14,705 nucleotides of DNA from JAZKIX01 sp040384645 (lineage in GTDB: Bacteria > Pseudomonadota > Gammaproteobacteria > Burkholderiales > Burkholderiaceae_D), in the NCBI GenBank assembly GCA_040384645.1, contig JAZKIX010000217.1:1-14705 (forward strand), read 5' to 3'. The notes below the pieces were generated by a model that was given only the letters and a program-made list of their open reading frames with translations, was not told the DNA's origin and made no database searches. A program made the position numbers and the translations under genes. Below are positions 7,791 through 14,705 of the stretch, one piece after another (the first letter of the stretch is position 1; every line of letters begins with the position of its first letter).

Positions 7791-7866
7791 GGGGTATAGT
7801 CGAAAACACCCCATCACCCGCAGATAATTATTACTGTTTAAAAAATACATCCCCGTGTATTTTTTT
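7791..7866 (-). promoter_or_regulatory. Conserved 76-bp element, copy E1 (upstream of B+A)
   Basis: First of three ungapped copies. On the plus strand it starts GGGGTATAGTCGAAAACACC and contains ACCCGCAG. An AT-rich hairpin follows: AAAAAATACA at 7840-7849, loop TCCCCG, TGTATTTTTT at 7856-7865. An outer pair ACTGT (7833-7837) and ACAGT (7872-7876) can extend it. The minus strand also carries GGGGTGT/ATACCCC as a second stem with a G-T position. It sits 231 nt before the B start but only 37 nt after the stop of C, so the hairpin could double as a terminator for C. Confidence 0.75.
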
Positions 7867-7902
7867 ATCTCACAGTCAAAATACAAGATCATGTCAAGCT
7901 AA

Positions 7903-10900
7903 CTAGTAACCATGTCCCACCACCCCAAACCATGCACCATTGGTCGGCACCCCAGTAGTCTCGCCGCTTCCGGTCAGTATCGTACTGGTAGTGAAAGTGC
8001 CGTTGATATCAAAGCCCAGGGTATTGCGCCAACGTGTCAGGTTTGCGTCGTACGTACTCGGACACCAGTCGTTGTCGAGTACCAAGCTGGCATTATTTTT
8101 ATACAAGTTTTTATCAATCTGCCATTTCGCCAGCATGCTGCTATTGTCCTCGCCCGAGCAGCCCGAAAAAGGTGCCTTGACATTGTTGCTGACGACGTTA
8201 AACCAGAACCGGTAAGTATTGCTGCCGGGTTGATAAGGACCACCCGCAAAATTGGTGCGGCCTTGCGCCAAGGTGTTGTGGTGCAAAAAGACCTTTTCCA
8301 TCACGCAAGTAGTCTGAAAGCACTGCGCGCCCAACGTGATGTCGCTGTTTTCCAATAAGTTGTGGTGCATATGCAGGCCACTGGCATTGCTTTGCGCCAT
8401 CATGCTGAAGCCATTCCCCATGCTGCCGTCGGCCGGGCCGAGGATGATGTTTTCACGGAAGGTATTGTTGACAGAATTATCCTTGTCGGAAATGCCGCTA
8501 TAGGTTTTAGTTTCGACCAGATTATTTTCAATCAGGCCATTGGCGACGTCGTATAGCACCATCGACGAGCCGCCGGAAGTACGGGTGGTGCCATCGCCCG
8601 CGAGCCAGGAGCGAACTTCGAACGGGCCGAAATAATTATCTTGCACCATCAAGCCCGGATGGCGCGTGCTATCACCGCCCGCCGGGAAGATGTAGCAAGG
8701 GTTTTCCGAAATGCCGACATCGCCTGCCTCGCCGTTGAAGTACTCGCGCCCATTCAAGAAGCGGTTGTTGCGAATCACCAAACCGCCGCGAGAGCTGTCG
8801 ATAAAGATGCCACGCTGCCGTGCATTAAGGATGTCGAATCCCTCCAGTCGCCCGGTACGCGTATCTTCGGCGTACGAGATCGAACGATCCTGCAAATCGA
8901 GCGTCACTTTTTCATTCGGGTAGGCCAACAGGACGACACTGCTATTGGCATTGAGGGAAAAGCCATTGGTGGCATAGCGCCCGTTACGGACATAGATCAT
9001 GGCGCTGCTGGCAGCGTGGGCTAGCGTGTATTGCACGCTTTGATAAGGTTGATTGAATGTGCCGCCATTGACGGTATCGACGCCATTGGCCGCACTGACA
9101 AAGACAAAGCCGCTGCTAGTCACCTCAATCGGGAAAGCCTGTTGCAGGCTAGTCGCGCCGCCCGCTTTGCTATCCTTGACCGCCACCGTCAAGACATAGC
9201 TGCCAGTGGTCGCGGGCGTCCAGCGCACCAGGCCGCGCCGGAAATCGATATGCACGCCGCTGGCATCGACCGCCACGCCGCCTTTGGTCAAGCCAGCCAC
9301 ACTAAATTCGTAGGGGAAGATGCCGCCCGTGACGCCGATCCGGCTTTCATACAAGATGCCCGGATACGCCTTATTGCGCAGACCGGCGGCGCCACGCAAG
9401 ACCGCCAGCGCCCACGGCGCGCTGCCATCACTGGCAATCGACAAGGGCGTGCTGGCGACATGGGTGCATTGCACGAATACATTGGCGACATCGCTGGCGG
9501 CAATGTTGCCGCTGCCATTGCTCACTGCGCATTGTTGGCCACGTGGCAGGCCAGTCACCGTGACTGCGTAAGCGGCGTTGTTTGCCAAACTGGTCGCAAA
9601 GGTGTGTTGGCCATTGCGCACGGCGCTCAAGGTATCGGCCCCNNNNNNNNNNTTATTTTTAAGCTGCAACGTTGCGCCGGCGTCCAGGCCACGCACATTG
9701 ACTGCAACTGCGTAAGCGCTTTGCGCTGCCTTATCCGTGCTGCGGGTCAGGGTCTCGCTGCCGGGTGAAGGATGGCTATTGCTATCGACCGCTTGCACAC
9801 TCACCGGATAGCTGGTGGCTGGCGTCAGGTTACTTAAAGTGAAGGTGGTATTGGTAGTGCTGGCAACCTTTTGGCCGTGGATCAAGATGTCGTAGCGCAC
9901 CACTTGCGCATGCGCCGGCGATGCAGTCCAGGACAGGGCTAGCGTGGTCGATGTCTTTTGCACCAAGGTCAAGCCAATGGGCGCATCCGGTGCGCACACC
10001 ACCTTGACGTCGGACACATTCAACTGTGCGATTTCACCGTAGCCACCGTCAACGGTACAGGTTTGGTCGACCGGTTTGCTGATCACCGGCACATAGTAAG
10101 ACTGACCGCTGCTAAAGCGCGGTACAAAGGTGATTTGGCCATTGCTGGTGATGGTCGGCTGCGCCACATTACTGCCGGAACGCTCCAGCCGGATGACCAG
10201 GGAATTGCCAGACATCAAGCCGCTGACTGCCGCGCTCACGCTATAAGAACCGGCGCTGTCGTTGCTGCATGTGACGCTGGCATTCACATTCGCGCCCGCC
10301 ACTAGGCCGGCGCCATTGGTCACGCTGCAAGTCTGTCCGACCGGCTGGGTTTTGACCGACACCATATAGCTCGTCCCATTGGCCAGCGCGGTAGCGAAGG
10401 TGATGGCGCCATTGCTGGCGACAGTGACTGGATCGAGGTAATTATTTTGCAGCTGCACCGTCTTGCCGCTGCCCAGACCGGATACCGTGGCCGCGATGCT
10501 GTAGTTGCTCGCACTGTTGACGCAGGCCACCGAGATATTGCTGATATTGCTGCTGGCAATAATGCCGCTGCCATTGCTGACCGTACAAGTCTGACCAGTC
10601 GGCTGGGTCTTGACCGTTACGGCATAGCTGACACCGCTGGCAAGTTTGGTGGCAAATGCGGCCGCGCTATTGCTGCCAAAGCTTAAGGTCTGCTGATTGC
10701 TATTTTTGAGCACCAGAGTCTTGCCGCTACCCAAACCGGTTACCGTGGCCGCGATGCTATAGGTCGGCGCTGGCACCACTACCGTGTCGCTATCGAGCAA
10801 TAAGGTTGAAATCGCCGGCCAAGCCCTGAGCGAATTGGCACCGTCATTAGCAAGGAATGGTGTGGCGCTATTGCGCAATTCAAGCGCAGCGACCGCAGGC

Positions 10901-10947
10901 AATGCTAGCGTTAACAGTAACGAGACTATCAATGAACAACGGTACAT
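7903..10947 (-). CDS. Secreted protein C: four Ig-like modules, fibronectin III, cadherin-like and parallel beta-helix domains
   Basis: About 1014 residues, exact length depending on a 10-N gap. Residues 1-20 are a signal peptide (CSLIVSLLLTLALPAVA). The WPAISTLLLDSD linker follows at ~43-54. Ig-like modules lie at ~62-143, ~148-228, ~233-319 and ~411-495, each with the cysteine pair. A fibronectin type III domain is at ~321-405 (LALSWTASPAHAQVVRYDIL). A putative cadherin/He_PIG-like Ig domain is at ~530-610 (YEFSVAGL ... VRWTPATTGSYVLTVAV). The C-terminal ~614-1000 is a right-handed parallel beta-helix (VFVSAANGVDTVNGGTFNQP, then rungs IRNNRFLNG, IENNLVETKTYSG, HHNTLAQG). It resembles pectate-lyase-like beta-helix proteins; lyase activity and substrate are unknown. 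The start has a modest GAAGG-type ribosome site, and element E2 lies 47 nt upstream. Confidence 0.85.
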   Translation of the reverse strand: MYRCSLIVSLLLTLALPAVAALELRNSATPFLANDGANSLRAWPAISTLLLDSDTVVVPAPTYSIAATVTGLGSGKTLVLKNSNQQTLSFGSNSAAAFATKLASGVSYAVTVKTQPTGQTCTVSNGSGIIASSNISNISVACVNSASNYSIAATVSGLGSGKTVQLQNNYLDPVTVASNGAITFATALANGTSYMVSVKTQPVGQTCSVTNGAGLVAGANVNASVTCSNDSAGSYSVSAAVSGLMSGNSLVIRLERSGSNVAQPTITSNGQITFVPRFSSGQSYYVPVISKPVDQTCTVDGGYGEIAQLNVSDVKVVCAPDAPIGLTLVQKTSTTLALSWTASPAHAQVVRYDILIHGQKVASTTNTTFTLSNLTPATSYPVSVQAVDSNSHPSPGSETLTRSTDKAAQSAYAVAVNVRGLDAGATLQLKNXXXXGADTLSAVRNGQHTFATSLANNAAYAVTVTGLPRGQQCAVSNGSGNIAASDVANVFVQCTHVASTPLSIASDGSAPWALAVLRGAAGLRNKAYPGILYESRIGVTGGIFPYEFSVAGLTKGGVAVDASGVHIDFRRGLVRWTPATTGSYVLTVAVKDSKAGGATSLQQAFPIEVTSSGFVFVSAANGVDTVNGGTFNQPYQSVQYTLAHAASSAMIYVRNGRYATNGFSLNANSSVVLLAYPNEKVTLDLQDRSISYAEDTRTGRLEGFDILNARQRGIFIDSSRGGLVIRNNRFLNGREYFNGEAGDVGISENPCYIFPAGGDSTRHPGLMVQDNYFGPFEVRSWLAGDGTTRTSGGSSMVLYDVANGLIENNLVETKTYSGISDKDNSVNNTFRENIILGPADGSMGNGFSMMAQSNASGLHMHHNLLENSDITLGAQCFQTTCVMEKVFLHHNTLAQGRTNFAGGPYQPGSNTYRFWFNVVSNNVKAPFSGCSGEDNSSMLAKWQIDKNLYKNNASLVLDNDWCPSTYDANLTRWRNTLGFDINGTFTTSTILTGSGETTGVPTNGAWFGVVGHGY
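9643..9652. other. Assembly gap (10 N) inside gene C
   Basis: Ten Ns fall in the fourth Ig-like module, between CAGCTTAAAAATAA and GGGGCCGATACC on the coding strand. Ten is congruent with the reading frame (two bases of a split codon precede it), so C stays open. Comparison with the other modules suggests very few bases, perhaps one, are actually missing. Confidence 0.95.
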
Positions 10948-10994
10948 AGGAGCCTGCCTTCATCAGATTACAACGGATTATTTCGAATATAGCG

Positions 10995-11070
10995 GGGGTA
11001 TAGGCCAAAACACCCTCTCACCCGCAGGTTTTTATTGCGCCTTTAAATATACAGCGGGGTGTATATTTAA
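10995..11070 (-). promoter_or_regulatory. Conserved 76-bp element, copy E2 (upstream of C)
   Basis: Second copy, 47 nt before the C start codon. Its hairpin is the strongest of the three: CCTTTAAATATACA (11040-11053), loop GCGGGG, TGTATATTTAAAGG (11060-11073), a perfect 14-bp stem. A weaker outer pairing of TTGCGC with GCGCCAA (one bulge) is possible. On the minus strand GGGTGT...ATACCC forms the second stem with a G-T pair. A run of six Ts follows the hairpin only on the plus strand, where no gene would need a terminator. Confidence 0.8.
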
Positions 11071-11199
11071 AGGTTTTTTGACGCGCCAAGGTCGCTCCAC
11101 TGCGTGCAGACGCGAGCTTTGAAACCCGGCCAGCGACAAACCACAAAAACAAGATGCTTTTTCCTCGACCAACTTGACTGCTTTTACACATGCCACTTG

Positions 11200-11214
11200 G
11201 TGAACACTGTTCAC
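11200..11214. promoter_or_regulatory. Palindrome GTGAACA-C-TGTTCAC, candidate repressor/activator operator
   Basis: A perfect inverted repeat of 7-bp half-sites around one base, typical in form of a dimeric helix-turn-helix regulator site (TetR or GntR type). It lies about 250 bp upstream of the C start. No regulator gene is present in the window, so the binding protein cannot be named. Confidence 0.45.
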
Positions 11215-11238
11215 AATTTTGCCAGAAAAATTTAAAGG

Positions 11239-11260
11239 CGCTTTGGAAACGCTTTGGAAA
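11239..11260. repeat. Perfect tandem repeat CGCTTTGGAAA x2
   Basis: Two exact 11-bp copies in direct orientation (TTTCCAAAGCG twice on the minus strand). A period of 11 bp puts both copies on the same face of the helix, a spacing used by response regulators that bind direct repeats. It sits 25 bp from the palindrome at 11200-11214. Chance duplication is possible. Confidence 0.5.
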
Positions 11261-11376
11261 ATGACTCGCACGCATTTTTAATGTGCAATCTTTGCCAAAC
11301 AAGTCACGTTTCAAAATCCGGCATCGGCTCTCGCAACGCAATGCCGCAATCCCAGTTGCAAGCACAAAAATGCATC

Positions 11377-13732
11377 TTATAAACCGTTCGGCTGGCTGGT
11401 GAAATATTCCAACTTGGAAATATAAAACGTCGTGTCCTGGTCATAACCGGAAGCGGACCACCCCATCATGTAACCTGCACGCCAAGGCCGCAGGGCGGGC
11501 GCTACATCGCTGCGTTTATCCATATCGGCATCGGTGATGTGATGCAATTTGGTATAACTGGCTTCGCCTTCCTTGCGCACCCAGGTCTGGATTACGCCAT
11601 TTTTGGCACCGGGCGCAGTACTGAATTGTCCATGCAACACAATGTCGCGGTAGTGTCCGGCGTCGGCAGGCGTAATAAAGTGCGCGCCGCCAAAGGGTGC
11701 TATATGACTGCCCGCGCCGGTGTGATTGCCGGGGGAATAATGCACGGCTAGAGTAGTCGAGGTCGGTGTCTGTCCCGGCGGCGTATCGACATTCCACATT
11801 TCCCAGACAACGCTTNNNNNNNNNNTCGTCTGTCCACACCGCAAACAATTTGTTATTCGTCGCATCCATCCCGCGCCACGTACTGATGGCGGAAGAGTTG
11901 CGTGTCAGATTGAACAAGCTGCCAACCCAGGTGTCGCTATCCCAGGCCATTGGCGGGTTTCGCAAATAAATGCCGGTCTTGTTATCATTTTGATCGACGC
12001 GATTAATGCCTGAAATAATACCTTCGGACACGCCACCCACCCCACGTACATGATCGCCCACTTGCCAAGACACGATGCTGGCGGCCGGCAAGTCAATCTT
12101 GGTATCGAAGCGGTGCGCATAATTGGTCGGTATATGCAGTCTGAACCGAATCCAGAAACTATCAATCGGCGGCATGGTGAATCGTTGCTCAGTCATGTTG
12201 TCCGTACCGGGAACCGAGCCCGCAAACGGAAATTGCAAGGCTTTAATTCCACTGCCGGGCACGGTAGCCAGTTTGATATCGCCTGACTTTCCGGTAAACG
12301 CCCAGCCCGATTTATTGACGAATGGGTCGCCTGCGGCAAAATCGTAAATGATGCTGGCGTTGCTGGTTGTGGCCGGGCTTGGCGTAGCGCTGACCCTGGT
12401 GGATGCCACGCTTTCGCTCCCGCCTTTGACTGCGGTCACGACAAAATAATAGAGTATGTTTGCACTCAAATTAGCGACCACGCGCGGGCTGCTTACATTT
12501 GACAGTTTGGTGCCGAAATTGGTGGGGCTCAGATTGGCCGAGGTGCCGTAATAGACATGGTAAGAAGTGGCCGCGCTAACCGGACTCCACGACAGCGTCA
12601 CTTGCTGTTGACCGGCGACCGCTTGCACCCCACCAGGTGCGGCCACTGGCGTGGGCGACACCGCCTCGGCATTCAGCAGCAACGAGAGCGACGGCAAAAT
12701 CGACGCCGGTTTTTCGCCGATGGCAGTGCGGTCGATCGCATTGGCGCCACCGGCAATGATCACGTTATCGATCAAAAAATGCATCAACTCACCGTAGTTA
12801 TTGCGGATTTCACCCATCAGATAACCGGCCTTGAAATAGTTTTGTTGGTAGCCGTAAAAATCGCCATTGCTGACATCGATAATTTTGCTGACCGTGCCAT
12901 TGGCACGCCGATTCCACACTTCCAGGACACCATTTTTAGCGCTAGCGGATGTGGGGAATTTAAAATGCAAGGTTCGGCGCTGCCAGTGGCCTAGATCTTG
13001 GCTTACATCGACCCATTTTTGAATCCTGGCATCGAAATTATCGAAGGTGGTGTACACCCTTTGAATTCTCTTATCCGTCGGATGAAGGTTGGGGTCATAC
13101 GTTGACAGTTGGCTGGCGTTGTACAAATTGCCGTCGTAGCCCACGGCACCGGTTGGCGTCATCCTGGCAAATGCACTACCCAGAATCAGTGTTGAATTAG
13201 GGAACGAATAGCCGTCTGCAAACAACGCGAGCACCTTTCCGCTATTACCGAAGGGATTATTACTGGTCGGGTTATCGTCGAACAACTGATAGTTCGATGG
13301 AATAAAAATATCGTATTGCATCCATAGTTCGCTCAGACCGTTAACACCCCAGGCCGCGGTGTTCATCTTGAATCGTTGTTCGGCGCGAAGCGATCCGTTT
13401 GGCGTATCAAACCTGAAGAGCAGTGCCGACGGGGCGCTACCGGTGCGTGGAATCGAATCTTGCTTTATCGCAGGATTGCTGACCGGCGTGGCCGCGCTCA
13501 AGCCCAAATACGATTGCACGGTGCTAAACGGTACGATTTGGGTGTATGCCTCATCAGTCCATTCGCCCGAGAGTTGCCCTTTATCGGCAGCGCTAAGATT
13601 GGCCGCGGCTTTACTGCCCGCGATATAACCATTGAAACTTTCCTTGAATACATAGCTCGCCGGCAATGGCGTTGCCGCACTGGCCGCTAAAGCGAGGGCA
13701 TACAGCACAATAAAGATCGCACGATGGAACAT
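11377..13732 (-). CDS. Secreted protein D: jelly roll, fibronectin III, jelly roll (frame interrupted by assembly gap)
   Basis: The true gene runs from ATG 13730-13732 to TAA 11377-11379, about 790 residues. A 10-N gap at 11816-11825 shifts the naive frame, which would then read nonsense to 11516; the correct frame resumes with SVVWEMWNVDTPPGQTP and ends FYISKLEYFTSQPNGL. Residues 1-20 are a signal peptide (AIFIVLYALALAASAA). Jelly roll 1 is ~25-330 (AEQRFKM, LWMQYDIFIPSNY, HFLIDNVIIAGG), linker LPSLSLLLNAEA, fibronectin III ~365-452 (QVTLSWSPVSAATSYHVYYG), then jelly roll 2 ~460 to the end, related to both copies in B (TEQRFTMPP, SWQVGDHV, NNKLFAVWTD). A carbohydrate-binding or lyase-like role is inferred. 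Strong ribosome site AAGGGG; element E3 lies 50 nt upstream. Confidence 0.85.
11816..11825. other. Assembly gap (10 N) that breaks the frame of gene D
   Basis: Before the gap the coding strand ends in 635 full codons plus GA; after it one base plus 146 codons remain. The frame is restored only if the missing length is a multiple of three, which ten is not. Alignment with B (WCD-GYSFKGQNPT-VVF) predicts about 24 missing bases, coding for a segment like GYSxxGQxP. Confidence 0.95.
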
Positions 13733-13766
13733 ATTACCCCTTCAAACAGGCTTGCCTAACGTCTTT

Positions 13767-13796
13767 TATATACGACATTACAGGGGTATATGCCAA
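13767..13796 (-). promoter_or_regulatory. Candidate sigma-70-type promoter of gene D, overlapping element E3
   Basis: On the minus strand TTGGCA (13791-13796) is followed by TATATA (13767-13772) at 18 bp, or GTATAT at 17 bp. The TTGGCA lies inside the conserved element, and E2 has TTGGCC and E1 TTCGAC in the same columns. The -10 matches for those two copies are poor (GAAATA, GATAAC). If real, the rest of the element would be an upstream activator or repressor site. It would then not be transcribed. Confidence 0.35.
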
Positions 13797-13858
13797 AATA
13801 CCCCATTACCCGCAGATACTTATTGGCACAAAAAATATACAGGGAGCAGTATATTTAA
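13783..13858 (-). promoter_or_regulatory. Conserved 76-bp element, copy E3 (upstream of D)
   Basis: Third copy, 50 nt before the D start and about 94 nt beyond the stop of the sugar-binding gene. The inner stem is AAATATAC (13833-13840)/GTATATTT (13849-13856) around an 8-nt loop. An outer stem pairs TATTGG with CCAATA, followed by CA with TG after a small internal loop. On the minus strand GGGGTAT/ATACCCC is a perfect 7-bp second stem. Confidence 0.8.
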
Positions 13859-13951
13859 TGCACCAATAAGCTGACGCTGCCGGCAAACTCACATTACGAA
13901 TCGACCAATATCGACCAATGTGTAGACGGCCTTGCAGGCTGCGGTCGGTAA

Positions 13952-14626
13952 TTACTTTGTCTTCGCTGCGCTCGCCAAGGCCTTCACTGCCTCTTGCGAC
14001 GTCATATTGGAATTCATGAACTTGGCGATCACATCGGTCAATGCGCCCTGCACCGCCGGACTGATCGCCATGTCGTGCGCAAAACTCGGCACCAGGGTAC
14101 CGGCCTTGCTGGACGCATCCATATCCTCCATCGATTTCAAGGCACAGCTATCGAATTTTCCCTTCGGCACGCCGGCGCGGGCCGGGATCGAACCTTTGTT
14201 GAGGTTGAACACTTCTTGGAATTCAGGACTCATGATCGCGCTCGACAACACCAGTTGCGCCTTGGTGCTGTCCGCCGCCTTCATCTTGAACATGGCAAAC
14301 GAATCGATATTGTAGGTATACGATTTATCCGTGCCAGGCGATGCAATGCATAAGAAATCCTTGCCCGGTACTTTGCCCGCAGCGGTAAATTCGCCCTTGG
14401 CCCAGTCGCCCATGAATTGCATCCCTGCCTTGCCGTTGATAACCATCGCGGTTGCCAGATTCCAATCGCGGCCCGGCGCATCCTTGTCGATAAAAGGCTT
14501 GATCTTGGCCATGGTATCGAAAGTCTTGACCATGCTGGCGCTGGTCAGAGCGGCCTGATCGAGTTGCACCAGGGCTTTTTTGTAAAAGTCAGCACCACCG
14601 TCGCTCTGGCGACGACCGCCTATAAG
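13952..14626 (-). pseudogene. Truncated sugar-binding protein of an ABC transporter (GtsA/UgpB-like), C-terminal half
   Basis: The frame opens after TAA at 14627-14629 and ends at 13952, about 224 residues, with no ATG near the break. A GTG at 14567-14569 could start only a fragment. Family members are usually about 410-420 residues with a lipoprotein or Sec signal, so half the protein including export signal and N-lobe is missing. Recognisable parts are GGADFYKKALVQLD, MVINGKAGMQFMGDWAKGEF (the typical ligand-site tryptophan region), NKGSIPARAGV and the C-terminal helix QEAVKALASA. In intact form it would bind a monosaccharide such as glucose or mannose in the periplasm. Homology returns abruptly at about 14600, next to palindromes, suggesting insertion or rearrangement rather than a simple late start. 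Confidence 0.75.
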
Positions 14627-14658
14627 TTAAGTATCTAACTTAACTGAATTAAATTCAG
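14625..14658. repeat. Two adjacent palindromes at the truncation point
   Basis: AGTTAAGT (14625-14632), loop ATCTA, ACTTAACT (14638-14645) overlaps a perfect 15-bp palindrome CTGAATT-A-AATTCAG (14644-14658). They lie where homology of the sugar-binding gene stops. Such structures are found at mobile-element ends or as terminators, but no target-site duplication can be checked because the window ends. Confidence 0.6.
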
Positions 14659-14705
14659 GTACAAGAATTGCTCAGGCAGGCTCGGCTGCGGATCTTTGTC
14701 CCGTG
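14635..14705 (-). CDS. C-terminal tail of an unidentified open frame entering from the right edge
   Basis: Twenty-two codons are open to the window edge, reading RDKDPQPSLPEQFLYLNL then IQLS and a stop at 14635-14637 within the palindrome. The composition is protein-like, but it is too short to assign. A transposase tail would fit the palindromes and the truncated neighbour, which is only inference. Confidence 0.25.
   Translation of the reverse strand, partial: RDKDPQPSLPEQFLYLNLIQLS

Larger units (their letters stand above)
11081..11376. other. Intergenic region between D and element E2, rich in candidate operators
   Basis: This 296-bp region lacks a convincing gene: open frames across it are short and unlike known families. 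It contains a 15-bp palindrome (11200-11214), an 11-bp perfect tandem repeat (11239-11260), and ATTTAAAGGCGC (11230-11241), the exact reverse complement of GCGCCTTTAAAT (11037-11048) in E2. Together with E2 it probably forms an extended regulatory region upstream of C. Confidence 0.5.

Noticed and set aside
7791..7866. Known cyclic-di-GMP or other common riboswitch
   Set aside because: The conserved core motifs of classes I can recall are absent; only a generic hairpin pattern is present.
9031..9768. Plus-strand open frame of 245 codons opposite gene C
   Set aside because: It is antisense to the Ig-like and beta-helix coding region, crosses the N gap, and shows no family resemblance.
10995..11070. 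Pseudoknot between hairpin loop CCCCGC and downstream GCGGG on the minus strand
   Set aside because: It pairs well in E2 only; the loops of E1 (CGGGGA) and E3 (TGCTCCCT) do not preserve it.
11040..11079. E2 hairpin plus T6 as a Rho-independent terminator
   Set aside because: The T-run follows the stem only on the plus strand, where no gene precedes it, and the hairpin is part of an element conserved relative to downstream starts. E1 may still act as a terminator for C.
13783..13800. Sigma-54 promoter in the element (TTGGCA followed by a GC-like -12)
   Set aside because: The required GG-N10-GC is not met in E3 or E2, and E1 lacks the GG.

Overview
The window looks like chromosomal DNA from a Gram-negative betaproteobacterium. 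Oxalobacteraceae (Undibacterium or Janthinobacterium-like) is an inference from codon style and protein flavour, not a proven assignment. Every gene I can support lies on the minus strand, so transcription runs from high to low coordinates. Two runs of ten Ns (9643-9652 and 11816-11825) are scaffold gaps inside genes; the second breaks a reading frame artificially.

Layout, right to left. 14626-13952 is a sugar-binding ABC-transporter protein lacking its N-terminal half; its upstream side carries palindromes and the tail of an unknown frame (14705-14635). 13732-1855 is an 11.9 kb block of four large Sec-exported proteins, called here D (13732-11377), C (10947-7903), B (7559-4845) and A (4830-1855). 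They are mosaics of the same parts: jelly-roll (concanavalin/polysaccharide-lyase-like) domains in D, B and A; right-handed parallel beta-helix domains in C and A; about ten copies of a ~83-residue Ig-like module with two cysteines in A, B and C; fibronectin type III in D and C; and a recurring linker resembling WPAISxLLLxSD. They look like secreted or surface carbohydrate-binding or carbohydrate-processing proteins. No substrate can be read from the sequence.

The main non-coding discovery is a ~76-bp element present three times (7791-7866, 10995-11070, 13783-13858), alignable without gaps and invariant at about 47 columns. One copy lies in front of each transcription unit of the block (D, C, and B+A). 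Each copy has an AT-rich hairpin with a variable loop and a second inverted repeat of GGGGTRT/ATACCCC type. This points to a shared promoter/operator or structured leader that makes the four genes one regulon.

1622-1 holds two genes of the conserved STM4011-STM4015 cluster: a WGR-like plus leucine-rich-repeat protein (STM4015 family), then the 5' part of an ATP-grasp-like protein (STM4014 family) 7 bp later. This unit continues out of the window and seems functionally separate from the secreted-protein block.
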